Positions 7,068 to 16,141 of a stretch of 52,246 nucleotides of DNA are shown piece after piece. The DNA comes from a virus: IMG/VR virus record IMGVR_UViG_3300030104_000800, positions 1 through 52,246 of that record. The stretch is one strand, 5' to 3'. The notes beneath the pieces were generated by a model, which made no database searches, had not been told where the DNA came from, and was given only the letters and a program-made list of their open reading frames with translations. The stretch's first letter is position 1, and each line of letters begins with the position of its first letter. A program made the position numbers and the translations under genes.

Positions 7068-7586
7068 ATGGCAAACACTACGTTTTCAGGACCGGTCATT
7101 TCTAAAAATGGCTTTGTAAATACAGGTCCTGGTATGACTGTTAGCTTAACAGCTGACACAACTTTAACTGTAGCAACTCACGCTGGTAAAATCTTACTTT
7201 GTAATGATGCTGACGGTAAATTTACTTTACCAAGTATCAATGTAAATAGTAATGGTGCAACAGCTGGTGATACAGATTTTAATAACTTAAATAACATTGG
7301 TGCAACTTTTAACTTTTTTGTTGAAACAGCTGCAACTGATATGGACATCAAAACAGATGGTACTGATAAATTTAAAGGTGCAATCTTAATTGGTGTAGAT
7401 GATGGCGCTAAAAAAGCTTTCGTACCAGGTGCATCTAACGATGTTATTACTATGAATGGTTCTACAAAAGGTGGAATCGTTGGTAGCATAGTATCTTTCA
7501 CAGCGATTGATACAGCTACATACATGGTTCACAATTCTTTATTAATTGGATCAGGTACAATAGTAACACCATACGCAGACGCGTAA
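7068..7586 (+). CDS. Putative capsid decoration/structural protein
   Basis: 172 residues, beta-rich, Thr/Ala/Gly/Asn rich, beginning MANTTFSGPVISKNGFVNTG. Only weakly charged, no Cys-rich or enzymatic motif. It has its own promoter candidate, leader hairpin, strong AGGAGG site and a rho-independent terminator, the organisation expected for a protein needed in high copy. 'FSGPVISKNGF' resembles head-decoration proteins of marine phages. Function inferred from context. Confidence 0.6.
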   Translation: MANTTFSGPVISKNGFVNTGPGMTVSLTADTTLTVATHAGKILLCNDADGKFTLPSINVNSNGATAGDTDFNNLNNIGATFNFFVETAATDMDIKTDGTDKFKGAILIGVDDGAKKAFVPGASNDVITMNGSTKGGIVGSIVSFTAIDTATYMVHNSLLIGSGTIVTPYADA

Positions 7587-7599
7587 TAAATTAACTCGA

Positions 7600-7625
7600 G
7601 GTGCCTGGTAATGCAGGCACCTTTT
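7600..7625 (+). terminator. Rho-independent terminator
   Basis: GGTGCCTG (7600-7607), loop GTAATG, CAGGCACC (7614-7621), then TTTT. A perfect 8-bp GC-rich stem plus T run, 14 bases after the stop of the structural gene. It isolates the 7068 gene as a short transcription unit, at least partly. Confidence 0.8.
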
Positions 7626-7639
7626 AAAAGGAGGAAAAC

Positions 7640-8041
7640 ATGGCAGACACAGTATTAAATACAACTGTATTCGACGGAGCAAAAAAATTAATCACTCACT
7701 ACAATGTAGTTTCTGATTCTACAGGAGGCACAACTACAATAGTTGATGTTTCTGGACTAACAACTAACAATGGTAAAACTTGCAAAACAGTAAGACTTAA
7801 CAAAGTTAGTTTTAACGTTTCAGTAACAGCACCTGTTGATGCAATTAGAATGGTATGGGGTGGATCAGATGTTGTTTTTCAAACATTAAATGGTGAAATG
7901 GAATATGACTATTCTTCATTCGGTGGTTTAAAAAATAATAAAGCTAGTAGTTACACAGGAGATGTAGATATTACTTTACCAGCTTGCACATCAGGAGATT
8001 CCGCTACAGTTGTTTGTGAATGGATTAAAGTCTACGAATAG
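7640..8041 (+). CDS. Virion structural protein
   Basis: 133 residues, beta-rich (VVFQTLNGEMEYDYSSFGG), AAGGAGG site. It lies directly after the terminator and 8 bases before the adaptor gene. No motif beyond an Ig- or jelly-roll-like beta composition; probably a head or neck structural protein of marine phages. Confidence 0.58.
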   Translation: MADTVLNTTVFDGAKKLITHYNVVSDSTGGTTTIVDVSGLTTNNGKTCKTVRLNKVSFNVSVTAPVDAIRMVWGGSDVVFQTLNGEMEYDYSSFGGLKNNKASSYTGDVDITLPACTSGDSATVVCEWIKVYE

Positions 8042-8049
8042 GAGGCTAA

Positions 8050-8799
8050 ATGGCTAACACAACTTCGGGTACAACTACTTTTGATAAAACTTTTTCTATT
8101 GATGAAATAGTAGAAGAAGCTTATGAAAGAATTGGAGTATTAGACTATTCTGGTTTTCAATTAAAAACCGCTAGACGTTCTTTAAATATATTACTTCAAG
8201 AATGGGGTAATAGAGGTATTCACTATTGGGAAATAGGAGAATTAGATCTTGATTTAATACAAGGTCAATCTGAATATAAATTTTTTAGATCATCTGGAGA
8301 TGGTACAAGTGCTACTTCAAATCCAAATGGTATTTATGGAATATCTGATGTTCTTGAAGCGCAATTAAGATCAGATAGAACTGCAACAGATCAGTCTGAT
8401 AGTCCGATGACAAAAGTCGATAGATCAACTTATGCTGCCTTTTCTAATAAACTTTCTCAAGGATCACCTAATCAATATTGGGTACAAAGATTTATTGATC
8501 ATGTTAGTATTAATATTTATCCTACTCCTGATTCTACTAATGCATCAAAAGATATGCATTTTTATTATATAAAAAGAATTCAAGATATAGGTGAGTATAC
8601 AAATGCAACTGATATGCCTTTTAGATTTATACCTTGCATGGTTTCAGGATTAGCTTATTATTTATCAATGAAGTATGCACCACAGTTAATGCAAAATATG
8701 AAATTAGTTTATGAAGATGAATTTCAAAGAGCTTTACAAGAAGATGGTTCAGCTTCAAGTACTTACATAACACCTAAAATTTATTACCCAGGAACCTAA
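8050..8799 (+). CDS. Head-tail adaptor, P22 gp4-like
   Basis: 249 residues. The N-terminal half has SIDEIVEEAYERIGVLDYSGFQLKTARRSLNILLQEWGNRGIHYW, the helical pattern I associate with P22 gp4-type tail accessory factors that bind beneath the portal ring and start tail assembly. The rest is beta-rich with a C-terminal helix (FRFIPCMVSGLAYYLSMKYAP). GGAGG site; overlaps the following ATG by one base. The gp10-like hub gene at 20250 supports a P22-like neck. Confidence 0.7.
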   Translation: MANTTSGTTTFDKTFSIDEIVEEAYERIGVLDYSGFQLKTARRSLNILLQEWGNRGIHYWEIGELDLDLIQGQSEYKFFRSSGDGTSATSNPNGIYGISDVLEAQLRSDRTATDQSDSPMTKVDRSTYAAFSNKLSQGSPNQYWVQRFIDHVSINIYPTPDSTNASKDMHFYYIKRIQDIGEYTNATDMPFRFIPCMVSGLAYYLSMKYAPQLMQNMKLVYEDEFQRALQEDGSASSTYITPKIYYPGT

Positions 8800-9401
8800 T
8801 GGCAAATTACGCATCAGGAAAACACGCAAGAGCAATTTCTGATAGATCAGGAATGGAATTTCCTCATAAAGAAATGGTTAGAGAATGGAATGGAGCTTTA
8901 GTTCATTTTTCTGAATTTGAACCTAAGCAACCACAATTAGAACCTAAACCACATGGCTCTGATGCTATTGCATTAAGAAACGCTAGAGTTGCTAGAACAG
9001 AACCAATTACAACTGTTATGATTCCTGAAAACGGTTTTAAAACTTATCAAGCAGGATCAGGTGTTTTAAATGTAAATGTACCTGGACACGGTTTAACAAA
9101 TGGTACTACTTATTTATTTAGAGGTCCACCTACAATATCACCTGGCACAGGAACATCTACTAATCCTGTCTTTGCTTATGCAACTATTCCTAGTTTTGAT
9201 GGAATTACAGGTGCAAACATAGGTCAGGGATCCGGATATGCAATAACAACTGGTTTATTTCAAAATGGAATAAGAGTTACAACAGATTTTGCATTAAGTA
9301 ATTTTTTCTATTTTACAGTTAACTCAGATACTGCTACAACAGGAAATGTAAAAGGAGGAGGATATGGGTGCTCAATAGGCCCCATAACGATATCACCATG
9401 A
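8799..9401 (+). CDS. Virion structural protein, neck/tail region
   Basis: 200 residues. The N-terminal 70 residues (MANYASGKHARAISDRSGME and FPHKEMVREWNGALVHFSEFE, then QLEPKPHGSDA) are a signature I know from marine and cyano-podovirus structural genes next to the adaptor; the remainder is a Gly/Thr-rich beta domain. Coupled to both neighbours by start/stop overlaps (ATGA at its end). Exact position in the tail is unknown. Confidence 0.62.
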   Translation: MANYASGKHARAISDRSGMEFPHKEMVREWNGALVHFSEFEPKQPQLEPKPHGSDAIALRNARVARTEPITTVMIPENGFKTYQAGSGVLNVNVPGHGLTNGTTYLFRGPPTISPGTGTSTNPVFAYATIPSFDGITGANIGQGSGYAITTGLFQNGIRVTTDFALSNFFYFTVNSDTATTGNVKGGGYGCSIGPITISP

Positions 9402-9535
9402 TTAGAAAATTTATTAATTGGATTAAAAATATTTTTACACCTGAAAAACAAGATCCACATCTTGAAATGTATGAAGAAGTTAGACCTGATAAAGTAGAAA
9501 AAATACGTAGAAAATATAAAGGAAACTCTGAATAA
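9398..9535 (+). CDS. Small hypothetical protein
   Basis: 45 codons starting at the ATG that overlaps the previous TGA (ATGA) and ending where the next ATG begins: MIRKFINWIKNIFTPEKQDP then HLEMYEEVRPDKVEKIRRKY. It has an amphipathic aromatic N-terminus and charged C-terminus. Perfect coupling on both sides argues that it is translated. Function unknown; perhaps a small tail or membrane-contact protein. Confidence 0.58.
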   Translation: MIRKFINWIKNIFTPEKQDPHLEMYEEVRPDKVEKIRRKYKGNSE

Positions 9536-10179
9536 TGACATATGCAGAATTAGTACAAAAAATTAGTGACTATACAGAAGTAGATAGTAATGTTTTAACT
9601 TCTACTATTGTTAATGGTTTTATCGAAAATGCAGAATTTAGAATTTATAGAGATGTAGATTCTGATAATAATAGACGATATGCTACAGCTAATTTAGTTA
9701 CCAATGATAGATTTATATCTACTCCAGCAGATGCTTTAATAGTTAGATCTGTTCAAATAGTAAATGGTGGTTCGGGATCCACGAGAAATTTTTTAGAATT
9801 TAGAGATACAAGTTTTATGTCAGAATTTAATTCAACAGGGGTTACTGGAGAACCTAAATATTATGGTATGTGGGACGATGATAAAATGGTTTTAGCGCCA
9901 ACTCCTAACTCAACATACCAGGTTCAAGTCAATTATATCTTGAAAGATCCAGGCTTATCGAGTACAAATACAACTACATACTTAAGTAAGTATTTTCCCA
10001 ACGGACTTTTGTATGCATGTTTAGTCGAAGCTTTTAGCTTTTTAAAAGGACCTGCAGATCTTCTGCAATTATATGAAGGACGTTATAAACAAGCGACTGA
10101 AGGTTTTGCAATAGAACAAATGGGAAGAAGAAGACGTGATGAATACCAATCAGGTGTTCCTCGGGTCGGAGGAAAATAA
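9535..10179 (+). CDS. Phage adaptor protein (SU10 adaptor-like)
   Basis: 214 residues. MTYAELVQKISDYTEVDSNVL at the N-terminus, then a FIENAEFRIYRDVDSD segment, RRYATANLV, PADALIVRSVQIV, EPKYYGMWDDDKMVLAPTPN and a final helical AFSFLKGPADLLQLYEGRYKQA segment. This order matches the short adaptor family found with SU10-like and marine podovirus tails, which links portal to tail nozzle. Coupled to the upstream small gene. Confidence 0.7.
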   Translation: MTYAELVQKISDYTEVDSNVLTSTIVNGFIENAEFRIYRDVDSDNNRRYATANLVTNDRFISTPADALIVRSVQIVNGGSGSTRNFLEFRDTSFMSEFNSTGVTGEPKYYGMWDDDKMVLAPTPNSTYQVQVNYILKDPGLSSTNTTTYLSKYFPNGLLYACLVEAFSFLKGPADLLQLYEGRYKQATEGFAIEQMGRRRRDEYQSGVPRVGGK

Positions 10180-10189
10180 GAGATATATT

Positions 10190-10642
10190 ATGGCTATAAC
10201 ACAAGCAATTGCAAACGCTTTTAAAAAACAACTACTAGAAGCAGATCACAACTTTAAACAATCAGGTGGTGATAAATTTAAATTAGCTCTTTATACTTCT
10301 TCAGCATCTTTAAACTCAACTACTACAGCTTACGCTTCAAGTAATGAAGTTAGTAACACTGGAACTTATTCAGCAGGTGGTGGAGCTTTAGTTAACAACG
10401 GAACTTCTATCGGTACAGGAACTGGTAAGGGTGTAGCTATTGTTGACTTTGCAGATTTGTCTTTTACGTCAGCGACAATCACAGCAAGAGGAGCATTAAT
10501 CTATAACACATCTTCAGCTACAACTAATGCAGCTGTTGCAGTTTTAGATTTTGGAGCAGATAAAACTAGCACATCAGGAACTTTTACAGTTGTATTTCCA
10601 GCGTTTACAACTTCAGCAGCTATATTAAGAATCTCTGGATAG
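10190..10642 (+). CDS. Virion structural protein upstream of the giant fibre
   Basis: 150 residues from the ATG at 10190; an upstream alternative at 10136 is rejected because a GGAGGA site at 10169-10174 serves 10190. MAITQAIANAFKKQLLEADHN followed by KLALYTSSASLNSTTTAY is a common start of marine podovirus structural proteins that precede fibre genes. The rest is Gly/Thr/Ala-rich beta sequence ending FTVVFPAFTTSAAILRI. Probably fibre base or tail accessory. Confidence 0.6.
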   Translation: MAITQAIANAFKKQLLEADHNFKQSGGDKFKLALYTSSASLNSTTTAYASSNEVSNTGTYSAGGGALVNNGTSIGTGTGKGVAIVDFADLSFTSATITARGALIYNTSSATTNAAVAVLDFGADKTSTSGTFTVVFPAFTTSAAILRISG

Positions 10643-10651
10643 GAGTATTAA

Positions 10652-13600
10652 ATGGCATTAATTGTACATGACAGAGTAAGAGAAACCTCTACCACTACAG
10701 GTACGGGTACATTAACTTTAGCAGGAGCTGTTCAAGGTTTTGAAACTTTTTCTAGTGCAATAGGAAACACTAACACAACTTATTACGCAATCGTTAATCA
10801 AGCAAACGCAGAATTCGAAGTTGGTCTTGGAACTGTATCAGCAGGTGCATTAGCAAGAACAACTATAATCACATCATCAAACTCAAACAACGCTGTAGAC
10901 TTTTCAGCAGGTACAAAAGATGTATTCTGTACTCTACCTGCAACAAAAGCAGTTATAGAAGATGCAAGTAGTAATGTATCACTTCCAGCAAATTTAACTG
11001 TTGGTGACATGACATTATCTGGAAGCACAATAAGCGATCCTAGTTCTTTTAAAATAGACACAGATAGTGCTATAATTTTAGACGCTGGTAGTGGTGGTAA
11101 TGGTGTTCAAATAGATGATGATGGCACTGAAATTCTTCGTATATCAAACTCATCCAGTGATGTTACTATACAAACTAAAGTATCGGATAAAGATTTATTT
11201 ATTAAAGGTAATGATGGCGGTTCTGATGTTACAGCTTTAAGTTTTGATATGTCTGCTGCTGGCGCAGCTACATTTGGTAATAATGTAAATGTTACTGCAG
11301 ACTTAGATGTTGATGGTACAGCTAATTTAGATGTTGTTGATATTGATGGAGCTGTTGATATGGCCTCTACTTTAACTCTAGCTGGAAATGCAGATTTTAA
11401 TGGTGATCTAGATGTTGATGGTACAGCTAATTTAGATGTTGTTGATATTGATGGAGCTGTTGATATGGCTTCTACTTTGACTGTAGCTGGAAATGCAGAT
11501 TTTAATGGTAATTTAGATGTAGATGGTACAACAGATACAGACGGAATAACTAACTCTGGTAATTTTTCTACAGATGGTGGCACGATAAAACTAGATGGTA
11601 ACTATCCAACAGGAACAGATAACGTAGCAATAGGAGATACTGCTTTAGATTCAGTTGAAGCTGGCGGTATAGCCAATGTCGCTATTGGTAGTAAAGCTGG
11701 AACAGCAATTACAACAGGAGATAATAATATTGTAATAGGTTTATGCGCTGGTTTAAAAACTAATACAGGTGGACAAAACGTTGGAATAGGTAGCTTTTCT
11801 TTTTGTAATAATACTACAGGATGTAAAAATGTAGCTATAGGACAAAGTTCAATGAAAGCTAGTACTACAGGAGACTTTAATGTTGGTATAGGTATGGGTT
11901 CTTTAGCCTTACATGAAACAGCAGATGGTAATACTGCTATAGGTGCTTGTTCTATGGCATCTACAACAACAGGAGCAAGTAATGTTGCAGTAGGTTTTTG
12001 TTCTTTATTTACTAACACAACAGGTGGAAGTAATACATCATTAGGTGTTCAATCTTTACTTGATAACACAACAGGTGGAAACAATGTTGCTCTTGGTAAG
12101 TGTGCTTTATGTGATAATACAACAGGTTCTCAAAATATAGGAATAGGTGTAGAGGCTTTATCTAAAATTACAACGGCAGAAAATAATGTAGCAGTAGGAC
12201 ACAGAGCTTTATGTGCTAATACAGGAACAGCTAATGTGGCAATGGGTTATCAAGCTTCCAGATATGCAACTTCAGGAAATTACAACATTGCAATTGGAGT
12301 AGATTCAAGGAGAGATGCAACAACAGGATCAAATAACGTTGCCGTTGGTTATCAAACATTAAGAGAATCAGAAACAGCAAGTAATAACACAGCTGTAGGT
12401 CACGAAGTTTTAAAAGTTAACACAACAGGTTCTGAAAATGTTGCTGTTGGAGATTTAGCTTTAGTTGCTAATACAGAAGGTCATAGTAATGTAGCAATTG
12501 GTCATAATTCTTTAGCCACTAACACAACAGCAGACGAACATACAGCAGTAGGTTTCTGTGCTTTAAATGCAAATACTTCTGGAATAAGAAATACAGCTGT
12601 TGGAAGACAAGCCATGAAAGCAAATACTACAGGATGTTGCAATGTTGGAATTGGATCAAATACTTTATTAACTGGAACTACAGGAGATTTTAACACAGCA
12701 GTAGGTGGAGCATCTATGATGGCTGTTGTAACAGGAAATAGTAATACAGCAGTTGGTGCTTGCACTCTTACTTGTAACACTTCAGGAACTTTAAATACTG
12801 CTGTTGGTATATGTTCTTCATGTGCCATGACAACAGGACAACAAAATGCCAGTATAGGTGGAAGTTCTTTAATTGCTAACACAACAGGTTCAAGAAATAC
12901 TGCTTTAGGTATGAGCAGTTTGTCAACAAATACAACAGGAGCTGACAATACAGCTGTTGGTCATGGTGCATTATCAGCAAATACAACAGCAAGTGAAAAT
13001 ACAGCTGTTGGTAGAGCTTCGTTGCAATCTAACACAACAGGAACACCTAACACAGCTGTAGGTTTTAAAGCTTTAAATGCAAACACAACAGGAGCAAGTA
13101 ATACAGCTGTAGGTCAGTGTTCTTTAAAATCTAATACAACAGGATTTGAAAACGTAGCAGTGGGATCACTTGCAGGAGATGCTGTTACAACAGGTGCAAA
13201 CAATGTAGCTGTAGGTGAGGCATCTTTAACTACTGCTACTACAGCTAGTTACAATACAGCGATTGGTAGAGCGTCATTAAGATTAACAACTACAGGAGCC
13301 TCAAATACAGCTGTTGGTATGGAAGCCTTAAGAGCAAATACAACAGCAAGTAATAATACAGCTGTAGGTGGTTGTGCTTTATATTCTAACACAACAGGAA
13401 CTCGTAATGCTGCAGTTGGTTTATGTGCTTTAAAAGCTAACACAACAGGAGATGATAATACTGCATTTGGTCAATGTGCTTTAAAAACTAACACAACTTC
13501 ACATGATAATACAGCTTTTGGTTCATATGCTTTAGCAGACAATACGTCTGGAACACAAAATACTGCTATGGGTATTGAAGCTATGAGATATGGTACAACA

Positions 13601-15232
13601 GGAAGTTATAATGTAGCTATAGGTGGTTTTACTTTAGGTGCTTCAGATATAAATACAGGAGACAGTAATATTGCAGTTGGTAGAAAATCACTGTTTGATA
13701 ATACATCTGGAGAAAAAAACGTAGCAGTTGGTGGTTCGTCTTTAGAAAATAACACTACAGCAGCTTGCAACACTGCAGTTGGTCATGTTGCTATGCAGCA
13801 AAACACAACAGGTGCAAATAATTCAGCATTAGGTTTTTGTGCTTTAAGAGATAACACAACAGGAGCAAGTAATACAGCAATTGGAAGACAATCTTTACAA
13901 GTGAACACAACAGCTTCTAGTAATACAGCTGTTGGTAATAATTCAATGAATTGTAACACAACAGGTCATAGTAATACAGCAGTTGGTAGGTATGCTTTAT
14001 ATGAAAATACAACAGCAAACAATAATACAGCAGTTGGTTTTTGTGCTTTAATGGATAACACAACAGGTGCTAATAATGTAGCAATAGGTGTTGAAGCATT
14101 CGAAAATAACACAACAGGTTATGACACAGTAGTTATGGGTGTTGAAGCTTTAACAACAGCAACAACAGGACATACTAACACTGCTATTGGTAGACAGGCA
14201 ATGTGTAAAACTACAACAGGTGCAACAAATGTAGCAGTTGGTGCTTTTGCTTTATGTGCAAATACCACAGCTGCAAATAATGTTGCAGTAGGTACTTGTG
14301 CTTTAAAAGTAAGCACTACAGGTACAGCTAACGTAGCAATTGGTGATATTTCATTAGATGCTAATACTACAGGTAGTAATAATACTGCAGTAGGTAGGTC
14401 TTCAATGAGTAATAACACAACAGGTGGAACGAATGCTGCTTTTGGTGGAAATGCTTTAAATGCTAACACAACAGGAAATCAAAACACAGCAGCAGGTTAT
14501 CAAGCACTTGCTTCTAACACAACAGCTGGAGATAATACAGCAGTTGGATATAATTCTTTAGTGCTTAATACAACAGGTGCTTGTAATTCAGCATTAGGAA
14601 CAGGTTCATTAACAGCAAATACTACAGGAGCAGAAAATACAGCAGTTGGTTCGGCAGCAATGCTTGTTAGTACAACAGGATGTAAAAATACATTTATTGG
14701 AAGAAATTCTGGTCGTGACAATACAGAAGGAGATGAAAACACAGCAATAGGATTTAATTCAGGTTGTCAAAATACAACAGGTGACAACAATGCCATGATA
14801 GGTAATTTTGCACAATCTTCATCTACAACAGTTAGTAATGAATTTACTTTAGGAAATGGAAACATTAATAATTTAAGATGTGCGGATACATCTATTTCAT
14901 CACTTTCTGATTTAAGAGACAAAAAAAATATTGAAGATATACCTCATGGACTAGATTACATTTTAGCTATAAGACCAGTTAAATTTGATTGGAATACAAG
15001 AGATGGAACTAGAAAAGGTAAAAAAGATTATGGATTTATCGCACAAGAATTAGATCAAGTCGAAGAAACTTTTGGAAATAAAGAGTACACAAGATTAGTT
15101 TCAAAAGAAAATCCCGAACAATGGGAAACAGATCCAATGAAAACTTATCCAATTTTAATTAAAGCAATACAAGAATTATCGACACAAAATAAAGACTTGA
15201 AATCTAGAATAGAAGCGTTAGAAAGTAACTAA
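10652..15232 (+). CDS. Giant tail fibre: 63 x 17-residue beta-roll repeats with S74 autochaperone
   Basis: 1526 residues. 1-110: fibre attachment domain (VRETSTTTGTGTLTLAGAVQ; typical phage appendage N-terminus). About 215-295: DVDGTANLDVV stem with a near-exact 35-residue duplication. 324-1396: 63 tandem repeats of consensus N-T-A-V-G-x-x-A/S-L-x-x-N-T-T-G-x-x, like YadA-head left-handed beta-rolls. 1419-1526: Peptidase_S74 intramolecular chaperone, with S-D-L-R-D-K-K at 1419-1425 (catalytic Ser/Lys dyad) and a terminal coiled coil. By the family, the trimeric chaperone folds the fibre and cuts itself off N-terminal to Ser1419. It likely binds the host surface. GGAG site before the ATG. Confidence 0.88.
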   Translation: MALIVHDRVRETSTTTGTGTLTLAGAVQGFETFSSAIGNTNTTYYAIVNQANAEFEVGLGTVSAGALARTTIITSSNSNNAVDFSAGTKDVFCTLPATKAVIEDASSNVSLPANLTVGDMTLSGSTISDPSSFKIDTDSAIILDAGSGGNGVQIDDDGTEILRISNSSSDVTIQTKVSDKDLFIKGNDGGSDVTALSFDMSAAGAATFGNNVNVTADLDVDGTANLDVVDIDGAVDMASTLTLAGNADFNGDLDVDGTANLDVVDIDGAVDMASTLTVAGNADFNGNLDVDGTTDTDGITNSGNFSTDGGTIKLDGNYPTGTDNVAIGDTALDSVEAGGIANVAIGSKAGTAITTGDNNIVIGLCAGLKTNTGGQNVGIGSFSFCNNTTGCKNVAIGQSSMKASTTGDFNVGIGMGSLALHETADGNTAIGACSMASTTTGASNVAVGFCSLFTNTTGGSNTSLGVQSLLDNTTGGNNVALGKCALCDNTTGSQNIGIGVEALSKITTAENNVAVGHRALCANTGTANVAMGYQASRYATSGNYNIAIGVDSRRDATTGSNNVAVGYQTLRESETASNNTAVGHEVLKVNTTGSENVAVGDLALVANTEGHSNVAIGHNSLATNTTADEHTAVGFCALNANTSGIRNTAVGRQAMKANTTGCCNVGIGSNTLLTGTTGDFNTAVGGASMMAVVTGNSNTAVGACTLTCNTSGTLNTAVGICSSCAMTTGQQNASIGGSSLIANTTGSRNTALGMSSLSTNTTGADNTAVGHGALSANTTASENTAVGRASLQSNTTGTPNTAVGFKALNANTTGASNTAVGQCSLKSNTTGFENVAVGSLAGDAVTTGANNVAVGEASLTTATTASYNTAIGRASLRLTTTGASNTAVGMEALRANTTASNNTAVGGCALYSNTTGTRNAAVGLCALKANTTGDDNTAFGQCALKTNTTSHDNTAFGSYALADNTSGTQNTAMGIEAMRYGTTGSYNVAIGGFTLGASDINTGDSNIAVGRKSLFDNTSGEKNVAVGGSSLENNTTAACNTAVGHVAMQQNTTGANNSALGFCALRDNTTGASNTAIGRQSLQVNTTASSNTAVGNNSMNCNTTGHSNTAVGRYALYENTTANNNTAVGFCALMDNTTGANNVAIGVEAFENNTTGYDTVVMGVEALTTATTGHTNTAIGRQAMCKTTTGATNVAVGAFALCANTTAANNVAVGTCALKVSTTGTANVAIGDISLDANTTGSNNTAVGRSSMSNNTTGGTNAAFGGNALNANTTGNQNTAAGYQALASNTTAGDNTAVGYNSLVLNTTGACNSALGTGSLTANTTGAENTAVGSAAMLVSTTGCKNTFIGRNSGRDNTEGDENTAIGFNSGCQNTTGDNNAMIGNFAQSSSTTVSNEFTLGNGNINNLRCADTSISSLSDLRDKKNIEDIPHGLDYILAIRPVKFDWNTRDGTRKGKKDYGFIAQELDQVEETFGNKEYTRLVSKENPEQWETDPMKTYPILIKAIQELSTQNKDLKSRIEALESN
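11306..11515 (+). repeat. 105-bp tandem duplication in the fibre stem
   Basis: Two near-identical 105-bp copies (starting at 11306 and 11411), each beginning GATGTTGATGGTACAGC and encoding a 35-residue DVDGTANLDVVDIDGAVDMA-type unit. Only a few substitutions separate them, so the duplication is recent compared with the diverged 51-bp repeats downstream. A third partial copy (GTAGATGGTACAACAG) follows. Confidence 0.85.
11621..14839 (+). repeat. 63 degenerate 51-bp tandem repeats (17 aa each)
   Basis: Counting N-x-A-x-G starts gives 63 units spanning residues 324-1396; length 1073 residues equals 63 x 17 with three small indels (units of 18, 16 and 19). The amino-acid pattern is strongly kept (NTAVG...NTTG) while codons vary, so the array is old and selected at protein level. 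Cys recurs at unit position 7 in about 14 units. Confidence 0.9.
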
Positions 15233-15250
15233 TAAATCGAAAGGAATATA

Positions 15251-16132
15251 ATGCTTAATACATACGTTGTAGAAGGTGGTGTTGGTAAATGTACCGCGTT
15301 CACTGCTTTACTACCTAAACTAAGAAAAAAATCGGAAGTGCAAATCTATACTCCGTACATCGATTGCTTTGCAGGTAATCCTGATGTTAAACTTGCATTG
15401 GAGCAAACCATACCGTTACAAGATCCAAGAATCATGGCATCAGATAATATATATTATTGTGAACCTTACAAATCTAATTTTCAGTTTGGTAAACAACATA
15501 TTATCGAAAGCTATTGTGAACATCATGGTGTTAAATACAATTCATCTATGAGACCTAAATTATACACAGATCATCATAAAGAGTCTGTTGATAAATGGTT
15601 AAAAGACAATGAGATAGGTAAATACATTATGATTCAATTTAGTGGTGGTCAACCTAAATGGAATTATAAAGACAATGTTCAATATCAAAACATAAATCCA
15701 AATAGAAACTATCAACCATTCTTAGCTCAACAAGTAGTTAATATGTTGTTAGAAGAATATAAAGATACAACTATTATAAACTGTGTCTTACCTAATGAAC
15801 CACATTATCGAGGAACAATTAGATGTGATTTACATTTTGCACAGATTCATGAAATGTTAAAAGGTGCGGAAGGCTTTGTCAGTATAGATAGTTGTCTACA
15901 ACATTTCTCAGCATCAGCTGAAAAACATGGTGTAGTTATTTGGGGGTCAACTCGTTGGATCCAGTTTGGTTATTCTCACAATAAAAACCTACATTTTCAT
16001 ATGGGTAAAAAATGGGATGAGTCTAAATTTATTGATAGCGATCCAAGAAATAATATGGTAGATTGCAAAATAATCGTTGATCAATACAAAAAACTTGATA
16101 AAAGTAAAACTGTTGCATGTGCAACACAATAG
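15251..16132 (+). CDS. Glycosyltransferase, GT9/heptosyltransferase-like
   Basis: 293 residues. The C-terminal half holds the signature EGFVSIDSCLQHFSASAEKH then GVVIWGSTRWIQFGY, similar to the 'DSG..H.A.A.......fG.T' nucleotide-sugar-binding region of ADP-heptose:LPS heptosyltransferases (GT-B fold). IMIQFSGGQPKWNY near 136-149 fits the first strand of the second Rossmann domain. It sits between fibre genes, so it may glycosylate fibre or host surface polysaccharide; the substrate cannot be read from the sequence. AAAGGA site upstream. Confidence 0.62.
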   Translation: MLNTYVVEGGVGKCTAFTALLPKLRKKSEVQIYTPYIDCFAGNPDVKLALEQTIPLQDPRIMASDNIYYCEPYKSNFQFGKQHIIESYCEHHGVKYNSSMRPKLYTDHHKESVDKWLKDNEIGKYIMIQFSGGQPKWNYKDNVQYQNINPNRNYQPFLAQQVVNMLLEEYKDTTIINCVLPNEPHYRGTIRCDLHFAQIHEMLKGAEGFVSIDSCLQHFSASAEKHGVVIWGSTRWIQFGYSHNKNLHFHMGKKWDESKFIDSDPRNNMVDCKIIVDQYKKLDKSKTVACATQ

Positions 16133-16141
16133 GAGAAACAT

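Noticed and set aside
11107-11583. Long minus-strand ORFs across the fibre gene (also at 11602, 12502, 13249, 14119, 14500)
   Set aside because: They are the reverse reading of the regular plus-strand repeats; repeated low-stop codons create open frames, with no ribosome sites or coding bias of their own.
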